A DNA stretch of 33,487 nt, taken from contig CANRMR010000019.1 in NCBI GenBank assembly GCA_947631785.1, forward strand, positions 1 to 33,487, read 5' to 3'. This document shows, piece by piece, positions 26,501 to 33,487 of the stretch (position 1 is its first letter; every line of letters starts with the position of its first letter). The DNA comes from an uncultured Clostridia bacterium. GTDB lineage: Bacteria > Bacillota > Clostridia > TANB77 > CAG-508. The position numbers and the translations under genes were made by a program. The notes beneath the pieces are model-generated. The model ran no database searches and had not been told where the DNA came from. It saw nothing but the letters and a program-made list of their open reading frames with translations.

Positions 26501-27844
26501 CCAGAAGAACAAGCTTCATTTAGCATAATGTTATCAATAACATCATTTTTCATTTTAATATATTTCATATCTTGCCCACCAATATCTACAATACTGGTAA
26601 CATTTGGCATAAATTCTTTTGCAGCACGAAAGTGAGCAATAGTTTCAATTTCATTTAAATCAACATTTAAAGCTGTTTGAATTAATTTTTCTCCGTAGCC
26701 TGTTACACCACTATAGCGAATTACAGCATCTTTTGGAAGCACTTCATATAACTTTTTTAGCATTTTTATAACACTATTTAGCGGATTTCCTTCATTTCCT
26801 GAATATAAAGAATAAAGCAAATTTCCTTCTTTATCAGTTAAAACTAGTTTAGTTGTAGTAGAACCTGCATCAATACCAATAAAGCAATCACCTGCAAAAT
26901 TATCTAGAGATTTTCTTTTAACTTTTGCACTATCATGCCTTTTTTTAAATTCTTCATATTCTGCATCTACTGTAAAAAGAGATGCTAAAGGTCTTGTTGT
27001 AGTATCTTTTGAAATCCTTAAAACTTCAATTTTACTTTTTAGTTTTTCTTTAGTCATTTCTGAATTATGAAAAGAATCTAAAGCAGCACCTTTTGCAACC
27101 AAAAGATGAGCATCTTCTGGAATAATTATTTCATCTGGTTTTAACTTTAAAGTTTCTATAAAACGATTGCGAAGTTCAGGCAAATAACTTAAAGGTCCAC
27201 CCAAAAATGCAATATTTCCACGAATAGGTCTTCCACAAGCTAAGCCACTAATTGTTTGATTTACAACAGCCTGAAAAATAGAAGCGGCAATATCTTCTTT
27301 TGCAGCTCCTTCATTTAGAAGTGGTTGAACATCAGTCTTTGCAAAAACACCACAACGAGAAGCAATAGGGTAAATTGTTTTATGATATTTTGCTAAATCA
27401 TTTAAACCTGCAGTATCTGTATCTAAAAGAGAAGCCATTTGGTCTAAAAAAGCACCTGTTCCACCTGCGCAAGTTCCATTCATACGTTGTTCTACAAATT
27501 TATCAAAATAAATAATTTTAGCATCTTCACCACCGTAGTTCAATAACAACATCAGTCTTTGGTATATATTTTTCTACTACTCTTTTACATGCAACAACCT
27601 CTTGAATAAAAGGAACATCCAAAAAATTTGCTGCAGACATTGCTCCAGAACCAGTCAAAGACAAAGTAAACTCATTTTCTGGAAAACGAGTAATTAAATC
27701 TTCTAACACATTACAAACAGTATTTTTAGTATCAGAGAAATGTCTTGTATATGAAGTATATATAGTATCTAAATTATGGTTCATAACAACAATTTTAACA
27801 GTAGTAGATCCAACATCTAATCCTACATGTAATATGTCTTTCAT
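23512..27844 (-). CDS. Giant CoA-dehydratase-activase-like ATPase, read through a CGG +1 frameshift
   Basis: The joined product has 1443 residues. Two ASKHA activase domains follow each other (GLDVGSTTVKIVV near residue 8; GIDAGSTTTKLVL near 330), each with cysteine motifs (GTCAGGTG and ASRCGVF; EACSSGCGS and GSRCTVF) for a [4Fe-4S] cluster. Then come a cysteine-rich stretch (RCNLCENHC), a DUF2229-like region and a dehydratase-subunit-like region. Such fused proteins resemble 2-hydroxyacyl-CoA dehydratase activators; their substrate is unknown. The first 103 codons end TDVVIEL and meet CGG TGG TGA. Skipping the C at 27535 gives GGEDAK, the conserved phosphate-binding motif; the second domain has GGQDMK in its place. 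The GGAGGT site supports the ATG at 27844. Confidence 0.88.
27532..27535 (-). other. CGG +1 frameshift site in the activase gene (CTA C GGT)
   Basis: On the minus strand GAA CTA CGG TGG TGA becomes GAA CTA GGT GGT GAA when the C at 27535 is skipped, restoring I-E-L-G-G-E-D-A-K. The site is codon 104. The +1 glycine codon here is GGT, not GGA. Confidence 0.9.
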
Positions 27845-27877
27845 AAACTACCTCCGAATTAATCTATTCGTCTTTAT

Positions 27878-27905
27878 TTTATAATAAAATCAATGGTTTT
27901 GTCAA
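27878..27905 (-). promoter_or_regulatory. Promoter of the activase gene
   Basis: On the minus strand, TTGACA (27900-27905), 16 bp, TATAAA (27878-27883). Confidence 0.75.
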
Positions 27906-27972
27906 ATGTAAATGTTTGGAAAATACTAAATAATAACCATATAAAAAGTATAATAAAAAAAGACTAATAATT

Positions 27973-28105
27973 AAGAGCTAATGTATATAAATTCTATTTT
28001 TAAAAAAGCACTTCCTTGCTGGTCGGGTACGCTTCGCTTTTCTCCCTCCCAAAGCTGCGCGTCAGGACTTTTTGTAAAAATATAATTTATATACATTTAG
28101 CTCTT
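27973..28105. repeat. 133-bp MITE-like hairpin element C
   Basis: Arms of about 30 bp (27973-28002 and 28075-28105) are nearly perfectly complementary, beginning AAGAGCTAA. They enclose a GC-rich core of about 70 bp with no ORF. It lies in the 392-bp gap between the activase and GerMN genes. The rest of that gap holds the activase promoter and AT-rich sequence. Confidence 0.65.
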
Positions 28106-28236
28106 TTAATATAAATTATATATAAATTCTATATTAAGTTTATGCAAGTTCTATGTTAATTTTATGTTATTAGTAATAAAAATAACTTGTCTTTCATAAA
28201 ATTAAATATATTTTATGCAGGGAAGGATTGATAAAT

Positions 28237-28815
28237 ATGAAAAATGGAAAGAAAAAATTATGGCTAATATTAATACTTGCTTTTTTAATTATAATTGGAG
28301 TTATAGTATTTATTTTTTGTAATAGAGACGAAGAAGTTGCAATAATTGAGGAATATACTCCACAAGAAGAAATTAGTGATGAACAACAAAGGCAAACTAT
28401 AGTATCTATTTATTATAATAACAAACAGACAAATACTTTAATGCCAGAAGCAAGACTAATTGACGTAAAAGCTTTAAATGATAATCCGTATACGGTTTTA
28501 ATTAATTTAGCTATAAATGAGCCAAAAAATGATAAATTAGAAAGTGCTATTCCAGAAGGAACAAATTTAATTAGTGTAGAAGTTAAAAAAGAAGTTGCAT
28601 ATGTTAATTTATCTGAAGAATTTATAAATAACAATAAAGGCGGTGCAGAAGCAGAAGCTAAAAGTGTTTATGCAATTGTAAATACATTAACAGAACTAAA
28701 TGAAGTAAATTCAGTACGTATATTAATTGCAGGAGAAGAAAATAGAGAATTTAATGATGGTGCAATTAATTTTAAAAATAATTTTGTAAGAATAGAAAAT
28801 GATAATGAAGCATAG
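28237..28815 (+). CDS. GerMN-domain membrane-anchored protein
   Basis: 192 residues. A membrane anchor spans about residues 8-28. A GerMN domain fills about 48-190, with IYYNNKQTNTLMPEAR, LESAIPEGTNLISVEVKKEVAYVNLSEEF and VRILIAGE matching the family. GerMN domains occur in the spore germination protein GerM and in lipoproteins such as LpqB. No canonical lipobox is seen: Phe precedes Cys28. GGAAGGA lies 9 nt before the ATG at 28237; an in-frame TTG at 28228 is less likely. A role in spore or envelope function is inferred. Confidence 0.82.
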   Translation: MKNGKKKLWLILILAFLIIIGVIVFIFCNRDEEVAIIEEYTPQEEISDEQQRQTIVSIYYNNKQTNTLMPEARLIDVKALNDNPYTVLINLAINEPKNDKLESAIPEGTNLISVEVKKEVAYVNLSEEFINNNKGGAEAEAKSVYAIVNTLTELNEVNSVRILIAGEENREFNDGAINFKNNFVRIENDNEA

Positions 28816-28816
28816 T

Positions 28817-29056
28817 TTATTTTAATAAAAAATACAATTTAATGTAACGTTTTAAATTTTTAAAATCAGAAAGAAAATGCTCTACATCATGTAGTGAGCG
28901 TAGGGTATTGTCTTTCTTTTTTTTAAAATCAAATTTTATTTTTTTCTTTTCGTTTTTATTTGAGTTAGATGAATTTCGATATTCTACTTTTTTTTCAGGA
29001 CATGTAGGCGATGTGGTAATGTTAATATCACCTGTTCTTCTTATATACCTTCTCAT
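28817..29056 (-). CDS. Small basic hypothetical protein, 79 residues
   Basis: No family recognised. The N terminus MRRYIRRTGDINITTSP is followed by a lysine-rich linker (KNEKKKIKFDFKKKKD) and a helical C-terminal end with LHDVEHFLSDF. TGGAGG lies 5-6 nt upstream of the ATG at 29056, which is the main support. It is convergent with the GerMN gene; their stops are 1 bp apart with no obvious terminator between. Confidence 0.55.
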   Translation of the reverse strand: MRRYIRRTGDINITTSPTCPEKKVEYRNSSNSNKNEKKKIKFDFKKKKDNTLRSLHDVEHFLSDFKNLKRYIKLYFLLK

Positions 29057-29171
29057 AAAAACCTCCACACATTATCTAATTATTTTATATTTAGCAACTA
29101 ATATTATATAAATTTCATATTTTTAACATTATTATTATAAACCTGCTCTTTTCAATTTAAAAAATATATTA

Positions 29172-29177
29172 TATAAT
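29172..29177 (+). promoter_or_regulatory. Likely -10 of the trmN6 promoter
   Basis: TATAAT with a weak -35 TTTTCA at 29149-29154, 17 bp upstream. Confidence 0.45.
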
Positions 29178-29206
29178 ATGAAAAAAATAGGAAAAAGGTT
29201 AATTAA

Positions 29207-29944
29207 ATGGAACTAAAAGAAAATGAAAGAATAGATGATTTAGAATATAAAGGTTTAAAAATAATTCAAAATAAAGATGGATTTTGCTTTGGAATGGATA
29301 GCGTACTTCTTTCTGATTTTGCAAAGGAAATAAAAGATAATTCAAATGTGCTAGATTTAGGAACAGGTACAGGGATTTTGCCTATTTTGTTATGTGGAAA
29401 AACAAATTTAAAAAAAATTTATGGAATTGAAATACAAGAAAAAGTTGCCAATATGGCTAAAAGAAGTAGTGTGTTAAATGGGCTAGAAAATAGATTCGAA
29501 GTTATAAATTGCAATATATTAGACATAGAAAAATATTTAAAAAGAGAAAGTTTTGATGCTATAGTTACAAATCCACCATATAAAAAGCAAGAAACAGGTA
29601 AGGTAAGTAAACAAGATATAAAAAAGATTTCTAAGCATGAAATAACAGCAAATTTAGAAGATTTTATAAGCTCAAGTAAAAATATGCTAAAGGATAAAGG
29701 AAGTTTATTTATGGTACACAGGCCAGAAAGATTAGCTGAAATAATGTACTTACTTAAGAAATACAATTTAGAACCAAAAGCACTAAGACTTGTACAACCA
29801 AGTATAGAAAAAAATCCAAATTTAGTGTTAATAAAAGCTGTAAAAAATGCAAAACCTTTTTTAAAAATAGAAAAAACTTTAATAGTTTATGACCAAAATG
29901 GAAATTATACAAGTGAAATACTAAAAATATATAATTTACAATAA
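29207..29944 (+). CDS. trmN6: TrmN6-like tRNA (adenine-N6) methyltransferase (YabB family)
   Basis: 245 residues. A class I SAM-dependent fold with DLGTGTG (50-56) for SAM binding and NPPY (122-125), the catalytic motif of N6-adenine methyltransferases. The N terminus GFCFGMDSVLLSDFA is a hallmark of the YfiC/YabB family, which methylates A37 of tRNA1(Val) in E. coli. It lies upstream of rsmI and convergent abrB, the same neighbourhood as yabB in Bacillus. Confidence 0.9.
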   Translation: MELKENERIDDLEYKGLKIIQNKDGFCFGMDSVLLSDFAKEIKDNSNVLDLGTGTGILPILLCGKTNLKKIYGIEIQEKVANMAKRSSVLNGLENRFEVINCNILDIEKYLKRESFDAIVTNPPYKKQETGKVSKQDIKKISKHEITANLEDFISSSKNMLKDKGSLFMVHRPERLAEIMYLLKKYNLEPKALRLVQPSIEKNPNLVLIKAVKNAKPFLKIEKTLIVYDQNGNYTSEILKIYNLQ

Positions 29945-30070
29945 AAAGTAAACATTTAATATATATAAGAAAAAATATATTATGAATAAAGAGAGGTAAA
30001 CATGAGAAAATTACGATAGAACGAAGAAAATACCAAAAATAATAAAGTTATTTCTCTTTTACGAAATAAT

Positions 30071-30099
30071 TTGACAAATATAATATATTGGATTATAAT
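30071..30099 (+). promoter_or_regulatory. Perfect consensus promoter of the inserted ATPase gene
   Basis: TTGACA (30071-30076), exactly 17 bp, TATAAT (30094-30099). Confidence 0.9.
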
Positions 30100-30116
30100 T
30101 AATATAGGTGATAAAA

Positions 30117-31310
30117 ATGTTAAAAAGAGAAATGTATTTATCAAGAATAAGAGGCTTTTATGATAGTGATCTTGTAAAAATATTAGTTGGAATAAGAAGA
30201 TGTGGAAAATCTGTAATATTAAAACAAATAATGAATGAACTAAAAGAAAAAAAGATAGATGAGAAACATATAATATATGTAAATTTCGAACTTATAGAAT
30301 TCGAAGAATTACAAGATTATAAAAAATTAAACACATATATTAAAGAAAAAGTAGTAGATGATAAAAAATATTATGTATTTTTAGATGAAATTCAGAAAGT
30401 AGAAAAATTTGAAGATGTAGTAAATTCATTAAGAGCGTCTATAGACAATATAAGTATATTTATTACAGGTTCTAATAGTAAACTATTATCAAATGAATTA
30501 TCAACAGTTTTATCTGGGAGATATGTATTATTTAATATTTATCCATTAAGCTACAAAGAATTTATAGAAATTACTAAAAAGAAAGCTAAATCAGAAGAAA
30601 GTTTTTGGGATTTTGTTAAATGGGGAGGACTTCCAAATAGAACTCAATTTACTGATGAGAGTAATATAAAAGACTATCTACATAGCGTATTTGATTCTAT
30701 TATATTAAGAGATGTAGTAGAAAGACTAGGACTAAAAGATACAGTCTTATTTGATTTATTATTACAATATATTGTAGATACTACAGGACGCCAATTCTCA
30801 GCAGAAAATGTTATTAAATTTTTAAAAAATGAAGGAAAATCTGTTTCAACTGAAACATTATATATGTACTTAGATGCGTTATGTAAAGCTTTAATAATAA
30901 AGAAAATATATAGATATGATATTCATGGAAAGGCAATTTTAAAAACATTAAATAAATACTATATGACAGATTTAGGAATAGCCCAAATAAAAAATAATAA
31001 CTTTGAAATAAACAAAAGCTTTGCAATTGAAAATGTTGTATACAATGAGTTATTAGAACGAGGATATGATGTGTATATAGGAAAAACAAAAGATGGAGAA
31101 ATTGATTTTATTGCAACGAAAACAGATGAAAAAATATACATTCAAGTAGCATATATTTTAGCAGACGATTCTGTTATAGACAGAGAGTTTGGAGCATTTA
31201 AAAATATAGAAGACAATTATCCTAAATATGTTTTAACAATGGATAAATCTAATTTTTCACAAAATGGAATTATTCATAAAAATATAATAGATTGGTTATT
31301 AGAAAAATAA
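30117..31310 (+). CDS. AAA_14/DUF4143 family ATPase
   Basis: 397 residues. N-terminal AAA ATPase with Walker A GIRRCGKS (25-32), Walker B YVFLDEIQ and sensor FITGSNSKLL; a GGLP motif and helical region follow. The C-terminal DUF4143 domain has an ELLERGYDVYIGKTKDGEID-type nuclease-like fold ending IDFIATK and YIQVAY. Such proteins are common, strongly mobile and of uncertain function (suggested toxin-like or defence roles). The ATG at 30117 fits AGGTG 7 nt upstream; a GTG at 30108 overlaps it. It interrupts the trmN6-rsmI gene pair and has its own perfect promoter, which suggests later insertion. Confidence 0.9.
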   Translation: MLKREMYLSRIRGFYDSDLVKILVGIRRCGKSVILKQIMNELKEKKIDEKHIIYVNFELIEFEELQDYKKLNTYIKEKVVDDKKYYVFLDEIQKVEKFEDVVNSLRASIDNISIFITGSNSKLLSNELSTVLSGRYVLFNIYPLSYKEFIEITKKKAKSEESFWDFVKWGGLPNRTQFTDESNIKDYLHSVFDSIILRDVVERLGLKDTVLFDLLLQYIVDTTGRQFSAENVIKFLKNEGKSVSTETLYMYLDALCKALIIKKIYRYDIHGKAILKTLNKYYMTDLGIAQIKNNNFEINKSFAIENVVYNELLERGYDVYIGKTKDGEIDFIATKTDEKIYIQVAYILADDSVIDREFGAFKNIEDNYPKYVLTMDKSNFSQNGIIHKNIIDWLLEK

Positions 31311-31368
31311 TAAAAATTAAAATATTAAAAAATGATTTATAATATTTAAAAAAATGGAGGCAAAATAA

Positions 31369-32199
31369 ATGGCAGGAAAGTTGTATATAGTTGCAACACC
31401 TATTGGAAATTTAGAAGATATTACATTAAGAGCAATTAATATATTAAAACAGGTTGATATTATTGCAGCAGAAGATACAAGAAACACATTAAAATTGCTT
31501 AATCATTTAAACATATCAAAAAAAATGATTAGCTATCATAGACATAATGAAGAAGTAAAAAAAGAAGAATTAATTAAGCTGTTAGAAGAAGATAAAAATA
31601 TAGCTCTAGTTTCGGATGCAGGAACTCCATGTATATCTGACCCAGGAGAAGAAGTAGTAAAAAAAGCAATTGAAAAAAACATAGAAATTATTCCAATACC
31701 AGGAGCATGTGCATTAATTAATGCTCTAATTGTATCTGGATTAGATTGCAAAGAATTTACATTTATTGGTTTTTTACCACTAAATAAAAAAACAAGGCAA
31801 GAAAAACTAAAACAAATAGAGGAAAGCCAAAATACAATTATTTTGTATGAAGCGCCACACAAATTAAAAACTACACTAGAAGATTTAAGCAAAATTTTGC
31901 AAAAAAGAAAAATAGTACTTGCAAAAGAAATTACTAAAATACACGAAAATTATATAAGAGGAAGTATAGAAGAAATTTTAGAAACATTAGAAGAGCCAAA
32001 AGGAGAATATATAATTTTAATACAAGCAAACAAAAATAAAAAGGCAGATGAAAAAGAAATACTAAATAATCTACCAATAGAAGAACATTATTTATATTAC
32101 GAAAAAAAGGGTTTAGAAAAAAAAGAAATCATAAAGAAAATAGCACAAGATAGAAATAAAACAAAAAATGAAGTATATAAATACTTCATAAAAAAATAA
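31369..32199 (+). CDS. rsmI: 16S rRNA (cytidine-1402-2'-O)-methyltransferase RsmI
   Basis: 276 residues with the tetrapyrrole-methylase fold: LYIVATPIGNLEDITLRA at the N terminus, AAEDTRNT, SDAGTPCISDPG and the PIPGACALINAL loop. The length and order are those of RsmI, which 2'-O-methylates C1402 in the 30S decoding centre. GGAGG lies 10 nt before the ATG. Interestingly, this modification affects P-site decoding fidelity, and the enzyme is intact here. Confidence 0.94.
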   Translation: MAGKLYIVATPIGNLEDITLRAINILKQVDIIAAEDTRNTLKLLNHLNISKKMISYHRHNEEVKKEELIKLLEEDKNIALVSDAGTPCISDPGEEVVKKAIEKNIEIIPIPGACALINALIVSGLDCKEFTFIGFLPLNKKTRQEKLKQIEESQNTIILYEAPHKLKTTLEDLSKILQKRKIVLAKEITKIHENYIRGSIEEILETLEEPKGEYIILIQANKNKKADEKEILNNLPIEEHYLYYEKKGLEKKEIIKKIAQDRNKTKNEVYKYFIKK

Positions 32200-32230
32200 T
32201 AGGTAAGTTTTAAACCTACCTATTATTTTT
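32191..32230. terminator. Bidirectional terminator between rsmI and abrB
   Basis: AAAAAATAATAGGTAAGTTT (32191-32210) pairs with 32211-32230 with one A-C mismatch. It serves both convergent genes and overlaps both stop codons. Confidence 0.88.
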
Positions 32231-32480
32231 TTTCATTTAATTTATTAATTTTATCAATACATTTTGTACAAACTAATTTATCATTATATTCAATTAGATC
32301 TTTTGAACTTCCACAAAAAACACAATTAGGTTCATATTTTCTTAAAACAATAGAAGAACCATCTACATATATTTCAATTGGATCTTTTTCTAAAATACCA
32401 AATTTATTACGAAGTTCAATTGGGATTACCACCCTACCTAATTCATCTACTCTTCTTACAATTCCTGTTGACTTAATCAT
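32223..32480 (-). CDS. abrB: AbrB-family transition-state regulator
   Basis: 85 residues. The N-terminal swapped-hairpin DNA-binding domain is typical (MIKSTGIVRRVDELGRVVIP...). The C-terminal part carries CVFC and CTKC, a likely zinc-binding pair seen in clostridial AbrB proteins. AbrB represses stationary-phase and sporulation genes; SpoVT is a related alternative but is longer. AAAGGAGG upstream favours the ATG at 32480 over one at 32501. A Spo0A-box-like site lies just downstream of its promoter, as expected if Spo0A represses abrB. Confidence 0.88.
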   Translation of the reverse strand: MIKSTGIVRRVDELGRVVIPIELRNKFGILEKDPIEIYVDGSSIVLRKYEPNCVFCGSSKDLIEYNDKLVCTKCIDKINKLNEKK

Positions 32481-32514
32481 AAAAAAATCCTCCTTTAACA
32501 AACTACATTATTTG

Positions 32515-32530
32515 CCACAATACGACAAAA
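32515..32530 (-). promoter_or_regulatory. Spo0A-box-like site in the abrB leader
   Basis: The minus strand reads TTTTGTCGTATTGTGG, matching 10936-10951 at 14 of 16 positions. The TGTCGTA core differs from the Spo0A consensus TGTCGAA by one base. It covers about +5 to +20 of the predicted abrB transcript. Confidence 0.5.
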
Positions 32531-32541
32531 ACTACAATAAA

Positions 32542-32570
32542 ATAATAACATACATTTACCATTTGGTCAA
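32542..32570 (-). promoter_or_regulatory. Promoter of abrB
   Basis: On the minus strand, TTGACC (32565-32570), 17 bp, TATTAT (32542-32547). Confidence 0.75.
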
Positions 32571-32628
32571 TAGAAAAAACAAAAAATGTAGCGCAAAATA
32601 TATTCCAACTTTTTCTATAGCTTTTATC

Positions 32629-32656
32629 ATAAAACATTTACAAAAAAACATATAAT
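32629..32656 (+). promoter_or_regulatory. Possible sigma-E promoter of spmA
   Basis: ATA (32629-32631), 17 bp, CATATAAT (32649-32656), close to the sigma-E -10 consensus CATACAAT. In Bacillus spmA is under sigma-E. A sigma-A reading is not convincing. Confidence 0.35.
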
Positions 32657-32687
32657 ATAAAGTATTATAAAAAAGAGGTAAATGCAA

Positions 32688-33264
32688 ATGTTAAACAAAA
32701 TATGGCCAATTTTTATTATAATTTCTATAATATATGCTGTATTTACAGGAAATGTAGAGCAAATAAATAATTCAATTTTTGATTCTTGCAAACAAGCAAT
32801 AGATTTATCTATTACACTACTTCGGAACAATGTGCCTGTGGAATGGAATTATGCAAATTGCAGAAAAAACAAGCTTTATAAACAAAATAACAAAATTGTT
32901 ATCACCATTTATGAAATTTTTATTTCCAGATATTAATCCAAAAGACAAAGCATATAACGAAATATCAATGAACATAGTAGCAAATTTATTTGGACTTGGA
33001 AATGCAGCAACACCGTTAGGTCTAAAAGCAATGAAAAGCATGCAAGAAAAAAACAAACAAAAAGATACATTAAGCAATTCAATGGCAATGTTTATTATTT
33101 TAAATACAGCATCAATCCAAATTATACCAACAACTGTAATTGCAATTAGAAATTCACTTGGAACCAAAAATCCAACAGCATTTATTGTTCCAGTATGGAT
33201 TTCATCAATTTGTGCATTAGCTGCAGGTATTATTTCAGCTAAAATATTTATGAAACGCAAATAA
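32688..33264 (+). CDS. spmA: Spore maturation protein A, read through a CGG +1 frameshift
   Basis: SpmA is a membrane protein needed for spore core dehydration. The first 45 codons (MLNKIWPIFI..., FTGNVEQ, IDLSITLL) match the family N terminus and then meet CGG at 32823. Skipping that C continues GTMCLWNGIMQIAEK, IVANLFGLGNAATPLGLKAM and NTASIQIIP, the core SpmA motifs, to the stop at 33262. The joined protein has 191 residues, the family length. The zero frame instead runs 39 unrelated codons. The ATG at 32688 (9 nt after AAGAGGT) is preferred over 32682. spmB is not recognisable downstream. Confidence 0.9.
32823..32826 (+). other. CGG +1 frameshift site in spmA (CTT C GGA)
   Basis: CTA CTT CGG AAC becomes CTA CTT GGA ACA ATG when C32823 is skipped, restoring L-L-G-T-M-C-L-W. 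The site is codon 46. Confidence 0.9.
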
Positions 33265-33403
33265 ACAAAATTCAATTAAAACTAAACAAGGAGTAAAGGT
33301 TGAAAAATAATATAGGAAAAGGTCCATGAAAAATAAAAGTCCTAGAAAATAGCACCTTTGGAAAATAATGGAAATATTAAATTAATACCAAACAATTAAA
33401 AAA
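33265..33403. other. Unassigned gap after spmA
   Basis: AAGGAG at 33289 precedes a TTG at 33300 that opens only nine codons before TGA; the same frame then stays open to a TAA at 33366. No family is recognisable and spmB is absent. Confidence 0.5.
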
Positions 33404-33487
33404 TTAGCTGACTTTGTAGCCTTGAGATTCTAAAAACTTAATAGCATTATTGATATTTAGTTTTTTATCTTTAGATTTAAAGTTCTT
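33404..33487 (-). CDS. C-terminal fragment of an unidentified gene
   Basis: On the minus strand an open frame enters from the window edge and encodes 27 residues, including LNINNAIKFLESQGYKVS, before TAA at 33404-33406. The composition is protein-like but too short to assign. It is partial because the window ends here. Confidence 0.5.
   Translation of the reverse strand, partial: KNFKSKDKKLNINNAIKFLESQGYKVS

Noticed and set aside
18067-33264. Four ordinary pseudogenes
   Set aside because: Each gene has exactly one lesion, always a C before an in-frame GGN glycine codon, and full coding integrity elsewhere. A systematic sequencing artefact remains possible and is listed as the main refutation.
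33300-33368. Selenoprotein-like small ORF with in-frame TGA after spmA
   Set aside because: It is too short, no SECIS-like hairpin is evident, and no family is recognised.

Overview
The window is very AT-rich DNA from an endospore-forming low-GC Firmicute, most likely an uncultured gut-type Clostridia. The signs are cwlD, spmA, a GerMN protein, an AbrB-family regulator, Spo0A-box-like sites, clostridial DUF families and strong AAAGGAGG ribosome binding sites. No rRNA, CRISPR array, phage or intact transposase was found.

Layout. 1-407: tRNA-Cys(GCA) and tRNA-Gly(GCC) on the minus strand, with their promoter and terminator. 430-7396: a 1909-residue surface adhesin (signal peptide, putative thioester head, seven DUF11-like repeats, C-terminal anchor) and a small membrane-anchored extracellular protein. 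7446-11279: a CmpB-type membrane protein, a pseudo-receiver/GGDDF protein, a ferritin-like protein, cwlD, a stand-alone receiver and a DUF378 protein. 11302-17924: ABC-F ATPase, Tex, DUF975 membrane protein, receiver/HD-GYP c-di-GMP phosphodiesterase and DUF5684 membrane protein. 18006-21466: asnB, an unknown 185-residue protein and a patatin-like phospholipase. 21467-23450: a gene-poor island of palindromic GTAGGGGC repeats, a large hairpin and a beheaded Rpn-family gene. 23472-27905: a 1443-residue CoA-dehydratase-activase-like protein. 27973-33264: GerMN protein, a small basic protein, then trmN6, an inserted AAA ATPase, rsmI and convergent abrB (an order resembling yabB-yazA-yabC-abrB of Bacillus), followed by spmA.

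The outstanding observation concerns decoding. Four otherwise intact genes (asnB, the patatin gene, the activase gene and spmA) are each interrupted by one extra C placed directly before an in-frame glycine codon GGA or GGT. In each case this makes an in-frame CGG. Skipping that C (+1 frameshift), or reading CGGN as one glycine, restores a full-length family-typical protein. Scanning all genes in the window I find no other in-frame CGG: every in-frame CGG sits at a frame break, while CGA, CGC and CGT are used normally and out-of-frame CGG is common. This suggests that CGG is not an ordinary arginine codon here but a site of +1 frameshifting or quadruplet decoding. A systematic sequencing artefact must be excluded.

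Other themes are c-di-GMP signalling (GGDDF and HD-GYP proteins), a shared Spo0A-box-like site upstream of the receiver gene and abrB, and three large MITE-like hairpins in intergenic positions.
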